A stretch of 26,211 bases of DNA from an uncultured Rhodocyclaceae bacterium. Its GTDB lineage: Bacteria > Pseudomonadota > Gammaproteobacteria > Burkholderiales > Rhodocyclaceae. Positions within the stretch are counted from its first letter, which is position 1, and the number at the start of each line of letters is the position of its first letter. Shown here piece by piece: positions 1 to 6,282 of the stretch. The translations under genes were made by a program, and so were the position numbers. The stretch covers positions 1 through 26,211 of the forward strand of contig CAIYZZ010000063.1 of NCBI GenBank assembly GCA_903930805.1. Direction: 5' to 3'. Under the pieces are notes generated by a model. The model saw only the letters and a program-made list of their open reading frames with translations. It searched no databases and had not been told where the DNA came from.

Positions 1-192
1 CAACAGCAAGTCAGACCTGGGGATGTCGCCTTGCTGCTTTTCCAGCCAGAGAGTCAGGTGGGGGATCAGGCGATCCAGCAGCCGGCGAGTCAGCCACAGG
101 ACGACACTATCGGCGGCTTCTACCTCACCGGTGAGGCGGATACGGTCTTCGGTGTCGATATATTCGGTGGTGATGCGCTGGAGGGCGATCAT
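1..192 (-). CDS. Hypothetical small protein, 3' end cut off by window
   Basis: An open frame of 64 codons starts at ATG 192-190 and runs off the left edge. It begins MIALQRITTEYIDTEDRIRL and contains LWLTRRLLDRLIPHL followed by LEKQ. It starts 7 nt after the stop of the DUF6447 gene, so the two are probably co-transcribed. I see no signal peptide or catalytic motif; the visible part looks like a compact alpha/beta protein. I do not recognise a named function. The pairing with a DUF6447 gene fits my memory of such pairs in betaproteobacteria, but that is recall and not something shown here. There is no strong Shine-Dalgarno sequence, so translation is probably coupled to the gene before it. 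Confidence 0.6.
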   Translation of the reverse strand, partial: MIALQRITTEYIDTEDRIRLTGEVEAADSVVLWLTRRLLDRLIPHLTLWLEKQQGDIPRSDLLL

Positions 193-199
193 GGCTGGT

Positions 200-430
200 T
201 CAACTGACCTTCAGCGTCTCCCCCTGCGCCATCACCTGCTCCAGTGGCGTCGGCAATGCTGCCTTCAGGGCATTGGCGTAAGCATTCCTGGCCGTCTGGG
301 CAATGGCCAGTTGCAGTTGCAGGCGCTGGAGTTCCTGCTCGGTGGCTTGCAGCATCTGCAGTTGGGACTTGGCCTGCTCGGTGAGGCTGTCGAGGTCATA
401 TTCGAGGTTGTCGATCTTGATGGTGGGCAT
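200..430 (-). CDS. DUF6447 family protein
   Basis: A 76-residue protein beginning MPTIKIDNLEYDLDSLTEQA. The N-terminal segment (residues 3-14) looks like a short beta hairpin. The rest, about residues 15-65, is a Leu/Gln/Ala-rich helix likely to form a coiled coil, including the stretch QTARNAYANALK. This pattern and length match the DUF6447 family, which has no assigned function. An AGGAA Shine-Dalgarno lies about 8 nt before the ATG. It sits downstream of the first toxin-antitoxin pair (56-nt gap) and just ahead of the truncated gene at the left edge. It has no membrane segment or signal peptide, so it is probably cytoplasmic. Confidence 0.75.
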   Translation of the reverse strand: MPTIKIDNLEYDLDSLTEQAKSQLQMLQATEQELQRLQLQLAIAQTARNAYANALKAALPTPLEQVMAQGETLKVS

Positions 431-485
431 GGGTGTGTTCCTGTAAAAGTCGGGACTGGCGGAATGAAATGCCCCGATGGCAGCT

Positions 486-773
486 CTATCTCGCCAAAGC
501 CTCGATCACAACCTGTGGATTGTGCTCAATCACATTCAGTAACACCAGCGCCGGACCGTGCGGGGCGCGATCACCCCGCTCCCAGTGCCGCAAGGTCGCC
601 GTCGAAAAACCGAAGCGGGCAGCAAACTGCACCTGCGTCATCCCCACCTTGGCCCGCACCGCCTTCACATCGACGACGCGGGGGCGATGCACGCGCACGC
701 CGCTTGTCTCACCCTTGGCGTGGTCAATCGCCTCCTGCAAACCCTGTTTGATACTTTCAAATACCGCACTCAT
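486..773 (-). CDS. XRE/HTH antitoxin of a type II toxin-antitoxin pair (HigA/NadS-like)
   Basis: A 95-residue protein with an N-terminal segment (MSAVFESIKQGLQEAIDHAKG) followed by an XRE-type helix-turn-helix at about residues 40-80. The HTH shows VRAKVGMTQVQFAARFGF and then STATLRHWERGDRAP, where the RHWERG block is the classic XRE ending. In this family the protein binds and neutralises the partner toxin and represses the shared promoter. Its ATG overlaps the toxin stop by 4 nt (770-773), and the gene order is toxin first, antitoxin second, as in HigBA-like systems. The palindrome at 1136-1150 is the likely operator. The general class is secure; the exact subfamily name is not. Confidence 0.85.
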   Translation of the reverse strand: MSAVFESIKQGLQEAIDHAKGETSGVRVHRPRVVDVKAVRAKVGMTQVQFAARFGFSTATLRHWERGDRAPHGPALVLLNVIEHNPQVVIEALAR

Positions 774-1126
774 GGTGTCGTCCTTTCTTTCCAGATGCCT
801 ACTAGCGCGTCAACCAAATCGGCCAGTTCATTCCGCTCGGCCTTGGTCAGGTTGGCCTTGTCACCTTTGGCAAAGAGCGTGAGCAGGTACAGCGGCATGA
901 GGTCATCGTGAAAATAGTAAATGACGCGCACACCGCCACTCTTGCCCTGCCCTCCGCGACGCCAGCGCAGTTTTCGCACCCCGCCCGTTCCTTCCATGAC
1001 GTCACCCGCCTTGGGGTGTTCCGCCAAGTAGTTGATCAGGTCCCGGCGCTCTTCAACGGATAATAGCTTTTCGACCAGTCGGAGGTAGGTTGGCAGTTCG
1101 GCGATGCCGTACAGGGTTTCGAGCAT
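770..1126 (-). CDS. RelE/HigB-like type II toxin
   Basis: A 118-residue protein of the RelE/ParE superfamily, HigB2 type. It starts MLETLYGIAELPTYLRLVEK and has the family features VRKLRWRRGGQGKSGGVRVI, then YYFHDDLMPLYLLTLFAK and a Lys/Asp/Glu-rich helix (KGDKANLTKAERNEL). The Arg-rich loop followed by YYF and the LLTLFAKG strand are typical of mRNA-interfering toxins that act with the ribosome. It overlaps the antitoxin gene by 4 nt. The upstream promoter (-35 TTGAAA, -10 TACACT) ends only 5 nt before the ATG and no Shine-Dalgarno is present, so the message may be leaderless. No catalytic residue is obviously missing, so I take it as intact. Confidence 0.85.
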   Translation of the reverse strand: MLETLYGIAELPTYLRLVEKLLSVEERRDLINYLAEHPKAGDVMEGTGGVRKLRWRRGGQGKSGGVRVIYYFHDDLMPLYLLTLFAKGDKANLTKAERNELADLVDALVGIWKERTTP

Positions 1127-1131
1127 GCCCT

Positions 1132-1160
1132 AGTGTAATCCAATGGATTAGCCATTTCAA
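1132..1160 (-). promoter_or_regulatory. Promoter and palindromic operator of the RelE/XRE module
   Basis: Read on the minus strand, TTGAAA (1160-1155) is followed by exactly 17 nt and then TACACT (1137-1132). Inside the spacer lies a perfect 7-1-7 palindrome, TAATCCA T TGGATTA (1136-1150), which also touches the -10. This is the expected place for toxin-antitoxin autorepression. Only 5 nt separate the -10 from the toxin ATG, so transcription should start at or next to the start codon. Confidence 0.7.
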
Positions 1161-1249
1161 GAATGACTGGAGTAGCCTGCGCATCTGGCCACCAGCAACA
1201 CATTCATCCCCGCCATCCACGCATCCGGCACGCCGGCCCATGGAATCCC

Positions 1250-1564
1250 TCAGTTCGCGTCGAGAATCGCCATAATGTCCTGCCGCTCGCTGAGCAGACG
1301 CACCACATCGAGAAAGTCCTCTCGCTCAAAGTAGAACCAGATCAGCGGAAAGCCGGACACACGCCAACTACGCAGGCCAGGAATTTCCAGAATCTGGCCA
1401 ATGCGAGGCGAACCTGTACCGGGATTCTGTTGCAGGTGTTGCAAGGCATCATCGGCGGCACCGGCAAGTTGGTTGGCGATGAGCTTGCCGGCTTGCTTTC
1501 GGTAGTAAACGATTTCGGCGTGAAGGTCAGCACGCGCCTGTGGGCGCGGAATGGCCCGCTTCAC
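1250..1564 (-). CDS. parE: ParE-type toxin
   Basis: A 104-residue toxin of the RelE/ParE superfamily. It has the usual N-terminal helix pair (PQARADLHAEIVYYRKQAG and ALQHLQQNPGTGSPR), the GLRSWRVSGFPLIWFYFERE beta region, and the C-terminal strand VVRLLSERQDIMAIL. The LRSWRV and LIWFYF blocks are characteristic of ParE partners of CC2985-type ParD antitoxins. ParE proteins poison DNA gyrase; that is known of the family and not tested here. The ATG overlaps the ParD stop by 4 nt (1561-1564), so the order is antitoxin then toxin, opposite to the neighbouring module. It appears full length. Confidence 0.88.
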   Translation of the reverse strand: MKRAIPRPQARADLHAEIVYYRKQAGKLIANQLAGAADDALQHLQQNPGTGSPRIGQILEIPGLRSWRVSGFPLIWFYFEREDFLDVVRLLSERQDIMAILDAN

Positions 1565-1812
1565 TCAATATCGCCGTTGGCGATAGCGAAAAGCCCTTCG
1601 CGGTCTGCTTCGGTCCAAGGCGTACCCGGACCAGAAGCCAAGCCCTCCTCGATCAGGGCGCGCAAGCGCGTCTTGGATTCCTCGGTCTGATCCTTACGGA
1701 CCAGATCACGGATGTATTCGCTGGTATTGCCGTAGTGGCCAGAGGCAACACGCGCATCGATGTAAGAACGCATGGTTTCTGGCAGGGCAAAACTGAGAGT
1801 GTTTCGGCTCAT
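1561..1812 (-). CDS. parD: ParD-like ribbon-helix-helix antitoxin
   Basis: An 83-residue protein. The N-terminal ribbon-helix-helix is visible as MSRNTLSFALPETMRSYIDA, then GHYGNTSEYIRDLVRKDQ, the block that defines CC2985-type ParD antitoxins. The acidic C-terminal tail (from about residue 50) is the expected toxin-binding segment. The protein should neutralise the co-encoded ParE and repress its own promoter, which carries a palindrome between the -10 and -35. The ATG at 1812 has no Shine-Dalgarno, and the predicted transcription start is about 3 nt upstream of it, so translation may begin on a nearly leaderless mRNA. Confidence 0.88.
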   Translation of the reverse strand: MSRNTLSFALPETMRSYIDARVASGHYGNTSEYIRDLVRKDQTEESKTRLRALIEEGLASGPGTPWTEADREGLFAIANGDIE

Positions 1813-1821
1813 AGTGAAGCC

Positions 1822-1850
1822 ATCATAGAAAAGTTAGTAACTATTGTCAA
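1822..1850 (-). promoter_or_regulatory. Near-consensus sigma-70 promoter with operator for parDE
   Basis: On the minus strand TTGACA (1850-1845, perfect -35) is followed by a 17-nt spacer and TATGAT (1827-1822, 5 of 6 to consensus). The spacer contains a perfect 5-1-5 palindrome (AGTTA G TAACT on the plus strand, 1832-1842), a likely ParD binding site. The -10 ends 9 nt before the ParD ATG, so the 5' leader would be only a few nucleotides. Confidence 0.75.
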
Positions 1851-2004
1851 AGCCAACAACGACTACTGTACTCGCTTAAGCCTAACGATCCTAAAGATTG
1901 CATAGCATGACTACGACGAACTTCGCCCCGCCTGCTTGCGTCTTTCTAGAAAATTCTTGGTGTTTGAAATTTTTCGCCTGACTGCCTCAGTTTCGGTTCG
2001 CTTG

Positions 2005-2103
2005 CTAAGCGCCTTCGCCAAGGGGAAGCCAGCCGATGGATTCGGCTTCGATGGCGGCAATGTCGGCCAGTTCGGATTGAGGGTCAAAAATCAGATCACT
2101 CAT
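2005..2103 (-). CDS. Possible 32-residue small protein coupled to the methyltransferase gene
   Basis: The ATG (2103-2101) overlaps the stop of the upstream methyltransferase gene in an ATGA arrangement, a usual sign of translational coupling. The frame encodes 32 residues beginning MSDLIFDPQSELADIAAIEA, is acidic and ends WLPLGEGA. I do not recognise it. It could be a genuine small protein, the remnant of a gene once further along the operon and cut short near the toxin-antitoxin block, or chance. It has no membrane segment or signal peptide. The 192 bases from here to parD hold the parDE promoter and nothing else I can identify. Confidence 0.3.
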   Translation of the reverse strand: MSDLIFDPQSELADIAAIEAESIGWLPLGEGA

Positions 2104-2723
2104 GCCGGCAACACCCGCCCCGCCAGTTCCCTGAGCACCCCCTCCTCCATCGGCCCCTTGGTCGCCACCAGCCATAGGTCGAAGCCTCTGATTCGGCGTT
2201 TCCCGGCGCTGGAGGCAAATCCATTCGCATGCAGGGTCTGCGTCAGGGTTTTCAAGGTAAAGCCGCTGTGGTGGGATTGGTAGGGATTGCTGCGTACAGC
2301 GTAGTCACGATGACCAAACACAATATCGAATGCAGTCACCACACCCCCTTGAGAGGTATAGGCGGTATCCAACAAGCGATCCTGCACGATCATTTCTGCT
2401 GCTGCCTGCAGATCGGGGCAGGTGATGAGTGCGAAGCCGTCTGGCTTCAGGACGCGCAGGAATTCCTTGAGGGCGACGGGAATCTCGGTGGCGTACAGAT
2501 GTTCGATGTTGTGGCTGGAATAGATGGCATCGACACTGCCAGTGGTCACGGCGGACATGTCGAGCATCGTGCCGAGGATGTCCGGTTCATTGGCGGGATC
2601 AATATCGAGGCGCAGCTCTTTCCAGTCTGGCGTCTGGAATGCCTGAGGGATACGTGCGCCACTTTGGCGATGGCCAGCACCCACGTTGAGCAAGATACGC
2701 AGCCTGTCCTGGTTTGCCTGCAT
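2100..2723 (-). CDS. Class I SAM-dependent methyltransferase (copy 2, stand-alone)
   Basis: A 207-residue Rossmann-fold methyltransferase. SAM motif I is LLNVGAGHRQSG (about residues 11-22), the acidic motif is LRLDIDPANEPDI (38-50), and the Methyltransf_11-type signature is AIYSSHNIEHL with EFLRVLKPDGFALITCPD (about 67-104). An AGGGAAG Shine-Dalgarno lies about 7 nt before the ATG. It starts 22 nt after the stop of the GT41-methyltransferase gene, and its sequence matches the C-terminal 202 residues of that protein at roughly two thirds of positions by eye, including the ends (AGKRRIRGFDLWLVATK and ELAGRVLPA). It therefore arose by tandem duplication. The substrate is probably a sugar or glycan intermediate, which is an inference from the neighbours. 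Confidence 0.85.
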   Translation of the reverse strand: MQANQDRLRILLNVGAGHRQSGARIPQAFQTPDWKELRLDIDPANEPDILGTMLDMSAVTTGSVDAIYSSHNIEHLYATEIPVALKEFLRVLKPDGFALITCPDLQAAAEMIVQDRLLDTAYTSQGGVVTAFDIVFGHRDYAVRSNPYQSHHSGFTLKTLTQTLHANGFASSAGKRRIRGFDLWLVATKGPMEEGVLRELAGRVLPA

Positions 2724-2745
2724 GATGCGTCTTCCCTGTTTGGAC

Positions 2746-4947
2746 TTAGGCCGGCATTACGCTTCCTGCCAGTTCCCTAAGCGCGGATTCTTCCATCTGG
2801 TTTTTTGTAGCCACCAGCCACAAATCCAGTCCTCTGACCCTGCGCTTGCCGGCACTGCTGGCGAATCCTGCGGTATGCAACGCCTGCGTCAGGGTCTTCA
2901 GGGTAAACCCGCATTTGTGCGCCATGTAGTGGTTCCCCGCTGCCAGTGAGGTGGTGTGACCGTACAGAATATCGAGCGGCGTGATCGGCCCGGCTACTGA
3001 CTGGTAGGCCGCATCGCCCAGCTTGTCCTCGGCAACCAGTGTGGCTACCGTTTGCAGATCGGGGCAGGTCACCACCAGAAAGCCGTCCGGTTTCAGCACC
3101 CGCAGAAATTCCTTGAGTACCTGTGGCACCTCGTGAGCATAGACATGTTCTACGTTGTGGGAGGAGTAGATGGCATCGACGCTGTTGCTTGCCACTGCCG
3201 CCATGTCGAGCATGGAACCGAGAATGTCCGGCTCATTCTGTGGATCGATATCGAGACGTAGCTCTTTCCACCCCGCCGTCAGGAAGGCCGGTGGAAGCTT
3301 GGCACCACTGTTGCGGTGGCCGGGGCCGACATGGAGGATGGTCTTGGGGTTCATTGCCTTGGCTTTCTCTTGTGCTTCGATCTTGTGATACAGGTCGATC
3401 AAGGTGTCTTCCAACTGGCGGGTGAAACCTTTGACGTCGCACAATGGCGAAGCAGCCATGCGGGGTCGCAGTGTCGTACGCAGTTCATTCAGTCGCTCCC
3501 GATCTTGCGCCAGTTCAACGGCAATTCTGACGTAATCATCACAATCCTTTGCTGCCAGTTCGGGCAAGCCGATGGCGCTGAGGAAGGCGTAAGTCTGCCG
3601 GCTGACTACCCGGCTCTGTGGCCAGGTGACGACGGGCACACCCATGTAGAGGGCTTCGCAACTCGTCAGCCCCCCGGTGAAGGGGAAGGGGTCGAGCGCG
3701 ATGTCGATGTCGGCGTACTCTTTCAGCACATCAATGTGTAAGCCGGGGCCACGCAGTTCGATGCGTTCTGCCGCTATACCCCGCTCGACAAAGGCTTTGG
3801 TTACGGATTGCCGAAATTCTTCATCGTTGAAGGTACGCCATTTCAGGATCAGGCGGGAATCTGGAACGGCTGTCAGTATCCTTGCCCAAAGATCGAACAC
3901 CCCGGGGTTGTACTTGGCGGTGTTGTTGAAGCTGCCGAAGGTGATATATCCCTTGGTAAAAGTCGGCGCAGCCTCTTCGGGCCGCTTCCGGCCTGACGGC
4001 CTCCCTGCTAGCGAGACGGCAGGAGCAAACGGTACGGGTGTGTAGCACAGGCGCGACGGTAGGCGAATGATCGGTTCGATGAACTGGGATTCGGTGCCTG
4101 CGGGTGCGTGCCATTCATCCAGCAAAACTGCATCGAGGTATTCCAGCCCGGTGGTGGCAAAGTAGCCCAGCCAAGTGAGCATCACGGGTGCAGGTCGGTA
4201 GGCGAAGGCCGTCAGGCGTGATCCGGAGGTATGACCGGAGAGGTCGATCAGGATGTCTATTTCATCTTGGCGGATTAGCTCGACCAGCGCGGGGTCTTGT
4301 ACTTCAGTGACAGCGCGGAACTGGCTATGGCTTTTGATTGCATCGGTGACCCAGTCATTGACCTGTTTTGCGCTATAAGCAAAGACCTTCACCCGTTGCG
4401 GATCGTGCTGCATCAAGACGTCTTTGCAGAAGAGACCGGCGGTGTGTTGGCAGAAGTCGGCAGAGACGTAGCCGATGCGCAGGGGGCGATCATGCAGGGG
4501 CTTGGGGGTAGGGCGCGGACGCCACCCGCCGGCTTGCTGGATTGCCCACGCATTCCAAGCGTGCCCCTGTTCCAGTCGTTCGGCGCTCGTAACCTCTGGG
4601 TCGTATTCCTGACTGGTGAAGACGTTGCGGCGGATGATGGTGCTGTCCGGCAGGCGGGCGAGGAGTTCGCCGTAGAGTCGCCGGCATTCGGGGTGATTAC
4701 CACGGTCGCTGGCAAGATTGGCAAGATTGACCTGGGCGCGGAAATCATGCGCTGAAAGGGTTTTTGCTTGTTCCAGACATTCCTGCGTCTGGCTGAGAAA
4801 GCCGTGGCTGGACAGGAGTGCGGCCGTGTCGAGCAGGGTGACGAGATCATCACGCTGCGATTCCCTGATTTTTCGGCACATGTCGAGGAATTCAGGGAAT
4901 CGCTTTGCGTTGGCCGCTGCACTTGCTTCATCCAGCAGAGGGTTCAT
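2746..4947 (-). CDS. OGT/SPINDLY-like GT41 glycosyltransferase fused to a methyltransferase
   Basis: A 733-residue two-enzyme fusion. Residues 1-140 are helical and TPR-like. Residues 150-525 form a GT41 (O-GlcNAc transferase-like) catalytic region: RIGYVSADFCQHTAG carries the His at about 168 that aligns with the conserved OGT histidine, followed by DILIDLSGHTSGSRL, TFGSFNNTAKYNPGV, LILKWRTF and DIALDPFPFTGGLTSCEAL. Residues 532-733 are a SAM methyltransferase (ILHVGPGHRNSG, LRLDIDPQNEPDI, YSSHNVEHVY) nearly duplicating the next gene. An internal Met at residue 532 (codon at 3354) is where a separate gene would begin, so fusion of two formerly separate genes is likely. GT41 enzymes transfer a sugar from a nucleotide sugar to Ser/Thr of cytoplasmic proteins. 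The nearby Ser/Thr-rich surface protein is a plausible target (inference). Confidence 0.9.
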   Translation of the reverse strand: MNPLLDEASAAANAKRFPEFLDMCRKIRESQRDDLVTLLDTAALLSSHGFLSQTQECLEQAKTLSAHDFRAQVNLANLASDRGNHPECRRLYGELLARLPDSTIIRRNVFTSQEYDPEVTSAERLEQGHAWNAWAIQQAGGWRPRPTPKPLHDRPLRIGYVSADFCQHTAGLFCKDVLMQHDPQRVKVFAYSAKQVNDWVTDAIKSHSQFRAVTEVQDPALVELIRQDEIDILIDLSGHTSGSRLTAFAYRPAPVMLTWLGYFATTGLEYLDAVLLDEWHAPAGTESQFIEPIIRLPSRLCYTPVPFAPAVSLAGRPSGRKRPEEAAPTFTKGYITFGSFNNTAKYNPGVFDLWARILTAVPDSRLILKWRTFNDEEFRQSVTKAFVERGIAAERIELRGPGLHIDVLKEYADIDIALDPFPFTGGLTSCEALYMGVPVVTWPQSRVVSRQTYAFLSAIGLPELAAKDCDDYVRIAVELAQDRERLNELRTTLRPRMAASPLCDVKGFTRQLEDTLIDLYHKIEAQEKAKAMNPKTILHVGPGHRNSGAKLPPAFLTAGWKELRLDIDPQNEPDILGSMLDMAAVASNSVDAIYSSHNVEHVYAHEVPQVLKEFLRVLKPDGFLVVTCPDLQTVATLVAEDKLGDAAYQSVAGPITPLDILYGHTTSLAAGNHYMAHKCGFTLKTLTQALHTAGFASSAGKRRVRGLDLWLVATKNQMEESALRELAGSVMPA

Positions 4948-5043
4948 CGCGTCGTCACGGTCGGCTCGGGGACTTCATCGTAGTGGAGGGTTGAGCGTCA
5001 TGGCCTCCTCCTGCGCCTTGACTTGTTCGATTGGGATAAACAT
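4944..5043 (-). pseudogene. Possible frameshifted small ORF upstream of the GT41 gene
   Basis: ATG 5043-5041 opens a frame, MFIPIEQVKAQEEAMTLN then PPLR, that stops at TGA 4977-4975. A strong AGGAGGAGG lies just before its internal ATG (5001). If one base is removed from the CCC run at about 4987-4989, the frame reads on through HYDEVPEPTVTTR and stops at TGA 4946-4944, overlapping the GT41 ATG as ATGA. That clean coupling suggests an ancestral 32-residue small gene broken by a 1-bp change. Chance is a real alternative. No function is recognisable. Confidence 0.25.
5004..5012 (-). promoter_or_regulatory. Strong Shine-Dalgarno not placed at an intact gene
   Basis: The minus strand reads AGGAGGAGG 2 nt before ATG 5001. 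That ATG opens only an 8-codon frame (ending at the TGA at 4977-4975), yet it is in frame with the GT41 start 18 codons later. The GT41 ATG itself has no good Shine-Dalgarno, so this site either drives a small leader peptide coupled to GT41 or belongs to an upstream ORF now broken. Confidence 0.5.
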
Positions 5044-5057
5044 TGTGTGTCATCAGG

Positions 5058-6134
5058 CTAGGACGAAGGAATGAGTTTGTCCCAGTTCAGGTAGGGTGCC
5101 ATCACCTCTCGGGTTTCTGGCTTCGGAAGGATCCATAGAAGTTTTGTGTCAGCGACCGCTTGCGACCAATCCAGCTTATAGGGGTACAGCCCGGCACCGA
5201 GACAAAGTACGCCATGTTCTGCAAATGTCCGCTCGATGATCCAGGCCATCAGGATCTTGGAGGGGGAATAGCGACGATAAGCTGGATCATAGGCGGCAAT
5301 ACTGTAATAACGGCGCTCTTTGTCGATGACACTGTAGCCTGCGGCGATGATCTTGCCGTCCAGGCGCAATACCGATAGTTCGACCTGCCCACTGGCCAGG
5401 TAGCGCTCGGCCAGAATGGCAAAGAGATCCGGCCAGTCGCTGCGATTGAGATGCAGGTGTTGGTCGGCGAACAGTTCGCTGTTCCAGCGACACAGCTGTT
5501 GCACAATCTCACGGACATTCTCGTTGTCGCCGGCCAGATCAAGCGAGACCGCCCCGGTTTCCGCCAGCCGCCGTGCGCAGCGTTGCGCATCCCTCAGCGT
5601 ACTGTATTTGCGTCCTTTCATGTAGGCTTTGAAGTTTCCCGGGCGGCCGTCAATGTAGGGATAGGCCGGTCGTTTCAGGATAACTCGGGTTTCTGGTGAA
5701 AGCGACTCCAGTAAGTGCAGGTAGTTTCTCGATTCTTCATGGGTTGGCCCAAACAGCATACCTTCAATGTGCAAATGTTCGTGCAGGACAGCGAACAAGG
5801 CTGACCAGGATGCTGCCCGCTGGTCGGGGCGTACATTAAATTCGGTATACGGGCTGAACTGGATGCCAAGGGTTGTCGCCAGGGCGATGGGTGGCTGACA
5901 TGCATCAAAGGAGATCTTCAGCAGCGGGAAGACCGCGCAGGGTGTCAGATCAGTTTTATTCTCAAATATCGCGACGACCATCCAACCCGGCGGAGCATAG
6001 GTTTCGACGTAAGCATGTACATACTCCCATGAACCGAAGAATCCCAGCGCATCCGGTAACATTGCGGACAGCCGTTGCCAGCCCAGCTTCAGTGCCTCCA
6101 GTTCAGGTAGGCTGGTTACTACCTGTGCGTGCAT
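5058..6134 (-). CDS. GNAT-superfamily acyltransferase, FemAB/BioF2-like (CelD family)
   Basis: A 358-residue protein without signal peptide. The N-terminal half (about 1-150) contains GFFGSWEYVHAYVETY and a central beta region. The C-terminal half carries the Acetyltransf_6-type core: SRNYLHLLES, FKAYMKGRKYSTLRDAQRCA, then VELSVLRLDGKIIAAGYSVI, YYSIAAYDPAYRRYSPSKIL and the final LGAGLYPYKLDW. The layout 'transfer domain, helix, YDPAYRRYSPSKIL' is typical of FemAB-like GNAT proteins found in exopolysaccharide and surface-glycan clusters. They move an acyl or aminoacyl group to a sugar or peptide amine; the precise donor is unknown. A TGA codon lies two codons upstream in frame, so the start cannot be earlier. 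No Shine-Dalgarno is evident. It lies between the TPR-sulfotransferase and the GT41 gene on the same strand. Confidence 0.75.
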   Translation of the reverse strand: MHAQVVTSLPELEALKLGWQRLSAMLPDALGFFGSWEYVHAYVETYAPPGWMVVAIFENKTDLTPCAVFPLLKISFDACQPPIALATTLGIQFSPYTEFNVRPDQRAASWSALFAVLHEHLHIEGMLFGPTHEESRNYLHLLESLSPETRVILKRPAYPYIDGRPGNFKAYMKGRKYSTLRDAQRCARRLAETGAVSLDLAGDNENVREIVQQLCRWNSELFADQHLHLNRSDWPDLFAILAERYLASGQVELSVLRLDGKIIAAGYSVIDKERRYYSIAAYDPAYRRYSPSKILMAWIIERTFAEHGVLCLGAGLYPYKLDWSQAVADTKLLWILPKPETREVMAPYLNWDKLIPSS

Positions 6135-6153
6135 CGGGTATCAGATAGTTGTG

Positions 6154-6216
6154 TTACCAGGCGAAGCTCAGTGCCATGAGAATGAGCGGCACCAAGAACA
6201 GAGCTCTTGCGGCCAT
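6154..6216 (-). CDS. Possible 20-residue hydrophobic peptide
   Basis: ATG 6216-6214 opens a 20-codon frame (MAARALFLVPLILMAL, ending SFAW) ending at TAA 6156-6154. It would form one membrane helix with an Arg near its N-terminus. The frame is continuous back to the TGA stop of the TPR-sulfotransferase, with a Ser/Thr/Pro-rich stretch between (STPPTPFGTTPSSS), so it could also be a former C-terminal tail left behind that stop. No Shine-Dalgarno supports independent translation, so I hold this weakly. It otherwise sits in the 148-base gap between two genes. Confidence 0.2.
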   Translation of the reverse strand: MAARALFLVPLILMALSFAW

Positions 6217-6282
6217 ACTGCTGCTGGCAGTGTGCGCGCTGGATGACGGCGTGGTGCCAAAGGGTGTTGGGGGCGTGCTTTG

